From: Clostridiales bacterium NK3B98
Lineage (GTDB): Bacteria; Bacillota; Clostridia; Oscillospirales; Oscillospiraceae
Length of the DNA stretch: 56,488 bases
Assembly: GCA_000421005.1 (NCBI GenBank)
Contig: ATWA01000011.1
Location: 1 to 56,488 of the forward strand
Reading direction: 5' to 3'
Of the stretch, positions 8,244 to 15,362 are shown in pieces (the stretch's first letter is position 1; every line of letters begins with the position of its first letter). Under the pieces are notes generated by a model that made no database searches, was not told the DNA's origin, and worked only from the letters and a program-made list of their open reading frames with translations. The position numbers were made by a program, and so were the translations under genes.

Positions 8244-9164
8244 TTACAGTCCCTTGCCATCGTTCATCTTCTTGACGATGAAGTTCATGGAGATGAGCAG
8301 AATGACGTTGATGACGGTATTGAACAGGCCTACTGCGGTGGAGAAGCCGTAGTCGCCGTCCAAGATACCTTTCTTGTAGACGTAGGTGGAGATGATTTCA
8401 GAAGTGTTCAGGTTCAGGTCAGTCTGAAGGGCGTATGCCTTTTCAAAGCCCACGCTCATGATGTTGCCCACGCTCATGATGAACTGAATCAGAACCAGAT
8501 CCTTAATGGCGGGCCACTCCACAGCGGCGATCTGCTGGATGATGTTGGCACCGTCCAGCACGGCAGCTTCCTTCAACTCCTTGCTGGCGTTGGAGAGAGC
8601 GGCGGTGTACATAATGGATGCCCAGCCTGCGCCCTGCCAGATACCGGAGGCGATGTAGATGGTACGGAAGGCCTCAGGCATGGTCATGAAGTTGATCTTG
8701 GTGCCCAGCAGCAGGTTCACAGGGCCGGTGGGAGAGAGCAGGATGCGGACAATACCGCACAGCACGATAACAGAGATGAAGTTGGGCATATAGAGCACCA
8801 GCTGAATCTTCTGCTTGATCTTGGAGCTGTTGATGCGGTTGAGCAGGAAGGCCAGCAGGATGGGCGCCGGGAAGCCCCACAGCAGGCCGAACACGCTCAG
8901 CTTCAGGGTATTGACCAGATAGCGAAGGAAGTCCGGAGAGGACAGGAAACGGTTAAAGTGCGCAAAACCGACCCACTCACTGCCCAGAATACCCCGGATG
9001 GGGTTGTACTCCGTGAAGGCAATGGCGATGCCGCCCATGGGGACATAGCGGAAGATCACGGTCAGCAGAACCGCAGGCAGAATGAAGATGACATATAACT
9101 GCCAGTGGTGCCGGATGTAGACCAATGAATTGTGCAGGCTTGTCCCTTTTTCTTTTTCGTTCAT
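8244..9164 (-). CDS. ABC transporter permease (YteP/LplB-like)
   Basis: First permease of the same importer, 306 residues from the ATG at 9164. This start is chosen for the strong AAGGAGGAG just upstream; the frame stays open to 9302 but without a ribosome site. Six membrane segments are predicted, beginning with the helix at LYVIFILPAVLLTVIF. The EAA-like loop reads KEAAVLDGANIIQQIAAVEWP. It heads the minus-strand string, about 100 bases downstream of a strong promoter at 9270-9299. It should form a heterodimer with the 7311-8225 product and receive substrate from the Tat-exported lipoprotein. Confidence 0.93.
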   Translation of the reverse strand: MNEKEKGTSLHNSLVYIRHHWQLYVIFILPAVLLTVIFRYVPMGGIAIAFTEYNPIRGILGSEWVGFAHFNRFLSSPDFLRYLVNTLKLSVFGLLWGFPAPILLAFLLNRINSSKIKQKIQLVLYMPNFISVIVLCGIVRILLSPTGPVNLLLGTKINFMTMPEAFRTIYIASGIWQGAGWASIMYTAALSNASKELKEAAVLDGANIIQQIAAVEWPAIKDLVLIQFIMSVGNIMSVGFEKAYALQTDLNLNTSEIISTYVYKKGILDGDYGFSTAVGLFNTVINVILLISMNFIVKKMNDGKGL

Positions 9165-9269
9165 TGAACTCCTCCTTTTCTTTTCTCCCTGCTCACAGCA
9201 CGCTTGTTTTCCCGGTTTATTGTGCATTTGCACGCATACCGTGTGCAGTTCCGGAATTGGTACAATGCA

Positions 9270-9299
9270 ATTATAATCTTTGATTTGCACTTTTGTCAA
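9270..9299 (-). promoter_or_regulatory. Promoter of the sugar ABC/GH32/tat gene string
   Basis: Read on the minus strand, a perfect -35 TTGACA (9294-9299) and a perfect -10 TATAAT (9270-9275) are separated by 18 bases. Transcription would start near 9263, giving a leader of about 100 bases to the permease ATG at 9164. Confidence 0.75.
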
Positions 9300-9328
9300 C
9301 ATCCCGTTTTTTCTGTTTGCACCTTTCT

Positions 9329-9370
9329 ACGTTTTATACAAAGAGAAACGACCCTGTTTATATAAAACGT
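9329..9370. promoter_or_regulatory. Perfect 10-bp inverted repeat between divergent promoters
   Basis: ACGTTTTATA (9329-9338) is exactly inverted as TATAAAACGT (9361-9370), with 22 bases between. The centre lies almost midway between the -35 boxes of the two divergent promoters. This suggests a symmetric binding site for an additional regulator or a looping site. Confidence 0.55.
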
Positions 9371-9388
9371 CAAATATGAATTGTGCAT

Positions 9389-9417
9389 TTGACAACTGAA
9401 AGAAGAAATGCTATACT
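9389..9417 (+). promoter_or_regulatory. Promoter of LacI-type regulator gene
   Basis: TTGACA (9389-9394), a 17-base spacer and TATACT (9412-9417). The GTGCATTTG site overlaps the -35 box, consistent with autoregulation of the gene starting at 9460. Confidence 0.75.
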
Positions 9418-9459
9418 GTCTTTGTGAAAAGCGGGAACAAAATATCCCGGGAGGTAGTC

Positions 9460-10566
9460 ATGTCGAAACGAGTTACTATACAGGAAATTGCAGATTCTCT
9501 GGGAATTTCCCGTAATACCGTATCAAAAGCGATTAATAATTCACCGGGATTGTCCGAGGCAACCCGGATCAGAATTCTCAAGCGTGCCACGGAACTGGGG
9601 TATAGGCAGTTTTCCTATTTCCATGAAACGCCCCCTGCTTGGATGTCCGAGCCGGAGAAGATTCAGGGGGAAGTTTCCTATACGGAAGCGCAAAACCGGG
9701 AGATTGCATTCTTCTCCACCCGTTTTCTGGGAGGGTCGCATTTTGCCCTGCCCATGCTGGATCAGTTCCAGTTGGAGCTGTCTCAGCAGGGGTACGCCCT
9801 GACCATGCACCGTATCAGTGCAGAGGAACTGGAGCAGTGCCGTCTGCCTGTCACCTTTCATCCCGGCCGCACCAGCGCCATTATCTGCGCCGAGGTGCTG
9901 GTGCCGGAGTATGCCAGAATGCTGTGCAGGCAGGAGATTCCCCTGCTGATGGTGGACTGTCCCATGTTCCCCGACGGAAGCAAGCCGGGCAGCGATCTGC
10001 TGATGATGGAGAATGACACCTGTATTCATGAACTGGTGGCGGACATGGCGGCTGATGGCATCCGGGAGATCGGGTTCATTGGGCACTCCACGCACTGCCG
10101 TTCCTTCTTTGAGCGGTATATGGCCTTTCGCAGCGCCATGGTGCTCCATGATCTGCCCATTCGGGATGAGTTTTGCATCAACGGCACCTATCAGGGGCAG
10201 CAGTATCCTGATGGGGAGCACTACCGGCTCTATCTCAAGGAGCAGATCACTGCATTGGAGCGGCTGCCTCAGCTGTTCATCTGCGCCAATGACTACATCG
10301 CCATGGATGTGATGCAGATTTTCAAGGAGCTGGGGGTTGTGGTTCCCGACGATGTGATGCTGTGCGGCTTTGACGACGCCCCCAAATCCGCCTATCTCAC
10401 CCCTGCCCTCACCACCATCCGTATCCGCAGCAAGGAGATTGGCTCCGCCGCTGTGGAGTTACTGCTCTCCCGGATTCGCAGACCGGACACCGCCTTTCGC
10501 ACCATGTATGTGGAGTCTGATCTGGTCTACCGGGAGTCTGCGTCCGGGAAAGGAGGCTCCAAGTGA
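9460..10566 (+). CDS. LacI/GalR-family transcriptional regulator
   Basis: Regulator of 368 residues. The N-terminal DNA-binding domain reads VTIQEIADSLGISRNTVSKA, then NNSPGLSEATR, a variant of the family's hinge. The effector domain runs to the C-terminus and includes CGFDDAPKSAYLTPALTTI, typical of the LacI dimer interface. The ATG at 9460 is chosen because GGGAGG lies just upstream; a GTG at 9424 in the same frame has no ribosome site and coincides with the likely transcription start. It is divergent from the sugar transporter string and overlaps the next gene by GTGA. It probably controls the transporter and itself through the TTTGCAC sites. Confidence 0.93.
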   Translation: MSKRVTIQEIADSLGISRNTVSKAINNSPGLSEATRIRILKRATELGYRQFSYFHETPPAWMSEPEKIQGEVSYTEAQNREIAFFSTRFLGGSHFALPMLDQFQLELSQQGYALTMHRISAEELEQCRLPVTFHPGRTSAIICAEVLVPEYARMLCRQEIPLLMVDCPMFPDGSKPGSDLLMMENDTCIHELVADMAADGIREIGFIGHSTHCRSFFERYMAFRSAMVLHDLPIRDEFCINGTYQGQQYPDGEHYRLYLKEQITALERLPQLFICANDYIAMDVMQIFKELGVVVPDDVMLCGFDDAPKSAYLTPALTTIRIRSKEIGSAAVELLLSRIRRPDTAFRTMYVESDLVYRESASGKGGSK

Positions 10567-11219
10567 AGCGTTTGCTGGCCTATGACAGCCCTGTGACCCA
10601 GTTTTTGATGAAGTTTTGCAACGCCTGCTGTCTGGGGCTGATGTGGAGCATCTTTTCTCTGCCCATCTTCACCGCCGGGGCTGCAACCACCGCCCTGTAC
10701 ACCGTCACCCTCCGTCTGGTACAGGACCGGGAGGGAACCTCCTCCGTGGCGCAGTTTATCAAGGCTTTTCGGGGCAACTTCAAGCAGGCTACCCAGCTAT
10801 GGCTGATGGTCCTTGCCATGGGTGCCGTTCTGGGTGTGGATGGCTATATTGTATGGCATCTGCGTGCCGCCTCCACCGGGACGCCTGCTGTTTTCTGGAC
10901 CATTGTACTGGCGCTGGTGATTGCCGCCGCCCTGCTGTATGCCATTGTTGCGGTATATCTGTTCCCTCTGCTGGCCTATTTTGACAATGACAATCTCTCC
11001 ATGGTGAAAAACGCCATGATGGTGGGTCTGCGGTATCTGTTTTGCACCATTTCCCTGCTGGCCATTCACTTTGCCATGCTCTGGGTGGTCATTAATCTGT
11101 TTGCCCCCCTGCTGCTGTTTGCGCAGGGACTGTGCGCCTTTGCCTGCTCCTATCTGCTGGTCAACGTGCTGACCGCCATTTCCGGGGAGAAGGAAGCCAG
11201 CGAGGATGAAGGGGAATGA
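10563..11219 (+). CDS. DUF624 (YesL-like) membrane protein
   Basis: Integral membrane protein of 218 residues with about five hydrophobic segments. The N-terminal pattern, with a short polar start, then the membrane helix around LGLMWSIFSLPIFTAGAATTA and an ALYTVTLRLV stretch, is characteristic of the DUF624 family. Members sit beside sugar ABC transporters and their regulators in many Firmicutes, but their biochemical role is unknown. It starts with GTG overlapping the LacI stop (GTGA) and overlaps the following gene by 4 bases, so the three genes are one transcription unit. A role as accessory component or sensor of the adjacent sugar transporter is only an association. Confidence 0.85.
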   Translation: MKRLLAYDSPVTQFLMKFCNACCLGLMWSIFSLPIFTAGAATTALYTVTLRLVQDREGTSSVAQFIKAFRGNFKQATQLWLMVLAMGAVLGVDGYIVWHLRAASTGTPAVFWTIVLALVIAAALLYAIVAVYLFPLLAYFDNDNLSMVKNAMMVGLRYLFCTISLLAIHFAMLWVVINLFAPLLLFAQGLCAFACSYLLVNVLTAISGEKEASEDEGE

Positions 11220-11905
11220 AGCTGAGCCGGGAGGAGCGGGAACGCAACCGTCAGGCCTTTCGCTCCATGTCCATGGCAGAGCGGGCGGACTACATTTTCA
11301 CCTACTATAAGCCTGCGCTGGTGGCGGTTGCGCTGGCAGTGGTTGTGGCGGTATCTCTGCTCTCCCGTCTGGGCGTCAAGCCGCCGGAGCTTTATGTGGG
11401 GCTGATTAACGTCAATGTGGGGTCGGAGCTGACTGGGACGCTGGAACAGGACGGCAGGGTGCTGCTCTATGAGGGGTGGTATCTCACCGACGATCCGGAC
11501 AGCATCTTCTTTCAATATGTATACGCCTCCCGGATGAAGCTGATAGCCTCTATTGAGTCTCAGGAGCTGGACGTGGTGCTGGTGAATCAGGAGGGGTATG
11601 ATGCCCTGTCACAGAGCGGGTATCTGGCGGATCTGGGCAATTTAGTTCCCGGGGACAGCCCCCTGACCAGCCGTCTCACATCCAATCTGGTGATTCTGGA
11701 GGACAACGCACAGGAACACGCTCTGGACGAATCCATCCCCTACGAAGCAGTCACAGACACGGTGCAAAACGGCATCCGGTGTGACAGCGCGCCTCTGTTT
11801 CAGCAGGCGGGTTTGGATGGTGCGGCCTATCTGGTGATAATCGCCAACACCCCAAGAACGGCGCAGGCGCTGGAATACTGCGCCATGCTGTGTCTGGCGG
11901 AGTGA
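11216..11905 (+). CDS. Membrane-anchored protein of unknown function
   Basis: Not recognised. The 229-residue product has a basic, charged N-terminus (KLSREERERNRQ), one hydrophobic span at about residues 37-57 (ALVAVALAVVVAVSLLSRL), and an extracytoplasmic C-terminal domain. That outside domain has a pattern vaguely like a solute-binding lobe: it holds LDVVLVNQEGYDALSQSGYLADLG, where a binding-protein-type segment could lie, but no lipobox. It is translationally coupled to the DUF624 gene (ATGA) and is followed by a strong terminator. Topology and context suggest a partner of the DUF624 protein in sugar uptake or sensing. This is inference only. Confidence 0.6.
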   Translation: MKLSREERERNRQAFRSMSMAERADYIFTYYKPALVAVALAVVVAVSLLSRLGVKPPELYVGLINVNVGSELTGTLEQDGRVLLYEGWYLTDDPDSIFFQYVYASRMKLIASIESQELDVVLVNQEGYDALSQSGYLADLGNLVPGDSPLTSRLTSNLVILEDNAQEHALDESIPYEAVTDTVQNGIRCDSAPLFQQAGLDGAAYLVIIANTPRTAQALEYCAMLCLAE

Positions 11906-11926
11906 TTGCCATTTTCCATACTGATA

Positions 11927-11956
11927 AACGGGCAGGCTTTGGATGCTGCCCGTTTT
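11927..11956 (+). terminator. Rho-independent terminator after LacI-DUF624 operon
   Basis: Stem ACGGGCAG / CTGCCCGT around a short loop, followed directly by TTTTT. It lies 22 bases beyond the stop of the unknown membrane protein. Confidence 0.85.
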
Positions 11957-11991
11957 TCTGTGTCTGCGGGGTCTCGAGGGCTTTTCCTGTG

Positions 11992-12020
11992 TTGAATTGT
12001 TCGGGGTTTCCTGCTATAAT
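11992..12020 (+). promoter_or_regulatory. Promoter of lipoprotein gene
   Basis: TTGAAT (11992-11997), a 17-base spacer and TATAAT (12015-12020). It lies 40 bases before the ATG at 12060. Confidence 0.75.
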
Positions 12021-12059
12021 GCTTTCAGCTCTCTGAGATTTTTATGCAAAGGGGAAACC

Positions 12060-12737
12060 ATGATGAAACGAATCATTGCTTTGATACTCGCCGCTGTACT
12101 GGTCTGCTCTATGCTGGCAGGGTGCGGCTCCAAAAGCGCAGGCTCTGAGCAGGAGAATACAGAGGCAGTCCAGCCGGAGGCTGAATCTGGGACGGAGGAA
12201 ACGCCGTCGGAAGCTGTCTCCAATGCAGACTTTGACCTTGCATCCATTGAGACGCTGGGGCAGCTTTTTGCATATCCCAGTTTGGGAACCGCCGCCTACG
12301 GGGACAAATACATTTACGCCTTTGAGCGGGACGGTATCGTTTACCGGGCGGTGGCGGCAATTCCGGAGGAGGTTGCCGATCAGGTCTTTACACTGGATGT
12401 CAACGACCCTGCGTATGAGCAAACAGTCAATGAGCTGACCGCTCCCCTGCCCGTGGTCAGCATTACCGACCTGAACGCAGGCGTTCCCACTCCGGAGGAG
12501 CTGGAACCGCTGGTGGGCAAAAGCGGCAGCGATTTGCTTGAACAGGGCTGGCATTTGTGGGGCTGGAATCTGGACAAAATGGAGTTCTTGATGCTCCACG
12601 GTCCATACGGCTTTCAAGTGGTGTTCAGCGGTCAGGTGGACAACCGGGATGACTTTGACGAGGACGACCTGAAGCCCTTGACGGTGGAATCCGTCACCTA
12701 CAACGGAATTGATGACCCCACATCCATGGACGATTAA
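12060..12737 (+). CDS. Putative lipoprotein of unknown function
   Basis: Secreted lipoprotein of 225 residues. It begins with a lysine-arginine start, a hydrophobic signal (IIALILAAVLVCSML) and the lipobox LAGC at about Cys21. An acidic Glu/Ser/Pro-rich linker covers roughly residues 25-55, then a compact domain with repeated aromatic and acidic residues. No family was recognised. The start is set by AAAGGGG just upstream and by the signal peptide; the frame is open further 5' but without translation signals. It is a single-gene unit with its own promoter (11992) and terminator (12745). The linker and lipobox style resemble the lipoprotein at 47853, though the folded domains do not look alike. 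Confidence 0.75.
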   Translation: MMKRIIALILAAVLVCSMLAGCGSKSAGSEQENTEAVQPEAESGTEETPSEAVSNADFDLASIETLGQLFAYPSLGTAAYGDKYIYAFERDGIVYRAVAAIPEEVADQVFTLDVNDPAYEQTVNELTAPLPVVSITDLNAGVPTPEELEPLVGKSGSDLLEQGWHLWGWNLDKMEFLMLHGPYGFQVVFSGQVDNRDDFDEDDLKPLTVESVTYNGIDDPTSMDD

Positions 12738-12744
12738 ACCGCAA

Positions 12745-12780
12745 GGGTATGGAAGCAGCTCTTCCATACCCCTGTTTTTA
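12745..12780 (+). terminator. Terminator of lipoprotein gene
   Basis: Perfect 11-bp stem GGGTATGGAAG / CTTCCATACCC with a 5-base loop, followed by CTGTTTTTA. Confidence 0.88.
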
Positions 12781-12885
12781 TTGGAGGAGCTGGAACCGAG
12801 GGAAGGTTTTGTCGTTTCGCTCCACCTGCTCGTTCCACATATACGCCGGGCGCAGGGCGGTGTTCCACTGGGTTTGGAGGAAAAA

Positions 12886-13152
12886 ATGAAGTATTTCATT
12901 GGATATCTTGTTCTCATCAATCTCATCAGCTTTTTCCTGATGTGTTACGACAAGCGGCAGGCAAGGCTGCACCGCTGGCGCATTTCAGAGCGCAGCCTGT
13001 TTCTCTCCGCTCTGCTGGGGGGCAGCATCGGGGCCATAGCGGGTATGTGGCTGTTCCGTCACAAAACCAGACACTGGTACTTTGTGGTGGGGATGCCCGG
13101 TATTCTGGTGCTTCAGACTGCTGCACTGGTTTTTTTATTCTGGGGAAAATAA
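12886..13152 (+). CDS. DUF1294 small membrane protein
   Basis: Small integral membrane protein of 88 residues. It shows the DUF1294 pattern: an N-terminal helix (YFIGYLVLINLISFFLM), then YDKRQARLHRWRISERSL, a glycine-rich second helix (LLGGSIGAIAGMWLF), the basic HKTRHWYFVVG motif and a final helix. Family function is unknown. The ATG at 12886 directly follows GGAGGAAAAA. It lies between a terminator and repeat copy C and appears monocistronic; no clear promoter was identified for it. The frame upstream is open but runs through the previous terminator, so the long version is rejected. Confidence 0.85.
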   Translation: MKYFIGYLVLINLISFFLMCYDKRQARLHRWRISERSLFLSALLGGSIGAIAGMWLFRHKTRHWYFVVGMPGILVLQTAALVFLFWGK

Positions 13153-13162
13153 CCGTACATCC

Positions 13163-13326
13163 AGGGAAGCGCTGAACAAATCAGGCTACGGCGTCTGAGC
13201 GGTCTGTTTTCCGCCATCCGGGTCTAAAATCCCTTGAAATACGCCGGTATTTCTGCGGTCTTTTATCCCCAGCTGACAAAAAACATCCTCACTCATCCAT
13301 CCGAGAGATTTATTCAGCGCTTCCCT
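13163..13326. repeat. MITE-like repeat, copy C (full length)
   Basis: Full 164-bp element with nearly perfect 20-bp terminal inverted repeats: AGGGAAGCGCTGAACAAATC at the left and its inverse with one mismatch at the right. It fills most of the 309-base gap between the DUF1294 gene and the c-di-GMP gene, and its right end abuts the -35 box of a putative promoter (13326-13354). No coding content. Confidence 0.9.
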
Positions 13327-13354
13327 AGACACTTCCATTTATTTCTGGTAAAAT
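13326..13354 (+). promoter_or_regulatory. Putative promoter of EAL-domain gene at repeat edge
   Basis: TAGACA (13326-13331), a 17-base spacer and TAAAAT (13349-13354). The first base of the -35 box is the last base of repeat copy C. The leader to the ATG at 13462 is about 100 bases and contains a CCGCTG/CAGCGG hairpin (13396-13410). Confidence 0.5.
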
Positions 13355-13461
13355 AAGGGTGTTGTGGAAAAGAGCTTCGATTATTTTCGGTACGTCCGCT
13401 GATGCAGCGGCAGTTGTAATGTACCCGGAATAGGACAAATGACAGCAAAGAGGTAATCGAG

Positions 13462-15261
13462 ATGTATTCATTTCCGGACGAGATGAGGAAGACACTGGAG
13501 AGCGTCTCCGCATCTATGGTCTACTATCAGTGTATCGACGGGAAGGCGGTTCCCGTGCTGGCCACAGACGGCTTTTGCCGCAACACCGGTATGAGTCGGG
13601 AGGACGTTTTGTCTTGGCTGCGGCGGGGGATGTTTGAGCGGATGTACCCGGACGATGTAGGCATTGTCTCTCAGGTGAGCGACGAGTTTCTGCAAAAGAA
13701 GGGTCCCTATGATGTGGTCTTTCGGTGCAGGCTCAGCTCCGCTCCAAAAACAGCGGGCGAGGACGAAAAAGAGGGCGGCTATGTTCTCATACACGGTCTG
13801 GGCAGCTGGCAGACCATGCCGGACGGGACAGAGCTGGCTGTCATTTCCTACGCCAATCTCACCGCCACAGAGAAGACATTCCGGGATAAGATCAACGCCT
13901 ATGGGCTGTTTCAGCAGGACCGTTTTTACAGGGATTCCGTCACCGGGCTGCCCAACATCAACTATTTCCATGAATTCGGGGAGGAAAAGGTGGCTCAGAT
14001 TCATGCCGCCGGGCGCACTCCCACCGTCATTTACGCAGATGTGGAGTCCATGCTGTCCTACAATACCCAATACGGCTTTGAGGAAGGCGACGAGCTGCTT
14101 CGCACCATTTCCAACGCACTGAAGGAGTCCTTCCCCCGTGGGCTGGTCACACGAGGCGCAGACGACCATTTCATCCTGCTGATTGACCTGGATGACCGGA
14201 AGGAAATCCAGAAAAGGCTGGAAGAGGTCAACGAGAAGATCAGGCGCTGTGCCAAGGGAAACACCAGCGGCATCCGCTGCGGCGTTTGTCCCGTGGATCA
14301 GTGCAGTCTGGGTGCCGCCATTGACCACAGCAAGCACGCCCTCAAGCGGCTGGATACCAACCTGAATCAGCAGGTACGTTTTTTCTCCCGGGAGATGGAC
14401 GAGGACTATTGGCGCAGCCGTTATATCGTAGAAAATATTGAAAAGGCCATTGAAAGCGGCTGGATCAGGGTCTTTTATCATGCCCTGTACCGGATGGAAA
14501 ACCAGAAGATCGCCGCCTTCGAGGCGCTGGCACGGTGGGTGGACCCCATGCGGGGCACCATTTCTCCCGGGGAGTTTATTCCGGTGCTGCAAAAATACCA
14601 TCTGCTGTATAAGCTGGATCTGTGTATGTTCAAGCATGTGTGCCACGAGGTGAAGGTACGGAAGGAAAACGGTCTTCCCCTGCTTCCGGTGTCCATCAAC
14701 TTCTCCCGTCAGGACTTCGACCACATCGACGTGGTGGGCGAAATGAACCGCATCTTTCAGGAGAGCGGCGCTGCGGAATATGTGGACAAGAGCTACTTCA
14801 TCATTGAGATCACCGAGCAGGAGGTGGCCGCCAACCCGGAGAGCTGTCAGGTTCAGGTAAAGCGAATTAAGGACAACGGCTACCGCCTGTGGCTGGACGA
14901 CTTCGGCAGCGGGTACTCCTCCTTTAACATGTTCAGCAAGTTTAAGTTCGACCTGATCAAGTACGACATGGATTTAATCCGCCATCTGGACGACAATGGT
15001 GGAACCAACCGGCTGATTTTGAAGGATTTGGTGCACCTTGCCAAGGCGCTGAAACTGCACACCCTGATCGAGGGCGTGGAAACCCAGGAGCAGTTGGACT
15101 TTGTGCAGGAAATCGGCTGCGAGCTGGTGCAGGGTTATTATTACCACCGCCCCGAGTCGCTGGAGATGATCCTGTTCCGGATTCACAGCGGAGATGCGGT
15201 GCAGCCCTGCGAGACCCCGGAGGAACGGGAACGGCTGAACAAAAAGTGGTTTGAGGCATAA
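13462..15261 (+). CDS. c-di-GMP phosphodiesterase (degenerate GGDEF + EAL)
   Basis: Cytoplasmic 599-residue signalling protein. An N-terminal PAS-like sensor (about 1-145) is followed by a GGDEF-fold domain (about 155-305) whose active-site loop reads GADDH near 232 instead of GGDEF, so cyclase activity is unlikely. The EAL domain (about 320-580) keeps the key motifs: EAL at 354-356, EITE near 450, DDFGSGYSS at 479-487 and EGVET near 537. These are the metal-binding and catalytic motifs for hydrolysing cyclic di-GMP to pGpG. No membrane segment. The ATG at 13462 has a modest AGAGG upstream. The gene faces a second EAL protein (15363-17639) across paired terminators. Confidence 0.92.
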   Translation: MYSFPDEMRKTLESVSASMVYYQCIDGKAVPVLATDGFCRNTGMSREDVLSWLRRGMFERMYPDDVGIVSQVSDEFLQKKGPYDVVFRCRLSSAPKTAGEDEKEGGYVLIHGLGSWQTMPDGTELAVISYANLTATEKTFRDKINAYGLFQQDRFYRDSVTGLPNINYFHEFGEEKVAQIHAAGRTPTVIYADVESMLSYNTQYGFEEGDELLRTISNALKESFPRGLVTRGADDHFILLIDLDDRKEIQKRLEEVNEKIRRCAKGNTSGIRCGVCPVDQCSLGAAIDHSKHALKRLDTNLNQQVRFFSREMDEDYWRSRYIVENIEKAIESGWIRVFYHALYRMENQKIAAFEALARWVDPMRGTISPGEFIPVLQKYHLLYKLDLCMFKHVCHEVKVRKENGLPLLPVSINFSRQDFDHIDVVGEMNRIFQESGAAEYVDKSYFIIEITEQEVAANPESCQVQVKRIKDNGYRLWLDDFGSGYSSFNMFSKFKFDLIKYDMDLIRHLDDNGGTNRLILKDLVHLAKALKLHTLIEGVETQEQLDFVQEIGCELVQGYYYHRPESLEMILFRIHSGDAVQPCETPEERERLNKKWFEA

Positions 15262-15285
15262 TCCCCCGCAGATTACACAAAACAT

Positions 15286-15345
15286 GGGCAGAGCCGTCAT
15301 CGGCTCTGCCCAGTAAACCGGACAGGAAATCCCGTCCGGTTTTTC
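15286..15345. terminator. Tandem hairpins between convergent EAL genes
   Basis: First hairpin: perfect 11-bp arms GGGCAGAGCCG / CGGCTCTGCCC (15286-15311). Second: AAACCGGAC / GTCCGGTTT (15315-15341) followed by TTTC. They serve the plus-strand gene and possibly the converging minus-strand gene. Confidence 0.85.
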
Positions 15346-15362
15346 TATATACGGTACGCAAA

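Larger units (their letters stand above)
9219..9391. promoter_or_regulatory. Repeated TTTGCAC / GTGCA operator-like sites
   Basis: The divergent control region holds a repeated 12-mer ATTGTGCATTTG at 9219-9230 and 9380-9391. The half-site TTTGCAC occurs at 9227-9233, 9284-9290 and 9316-9322. The first copy forms the small palindrome GTGCA-TT-TGCAC (9222-9233). The 9284 site falls inside the spacer of the transport promoter, and the 9380 site overlaps the -35 box of the regulator promoter. They are good candidate operators for the adjacent LacI regulator, controlling both directions. Confidence 0.6.
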
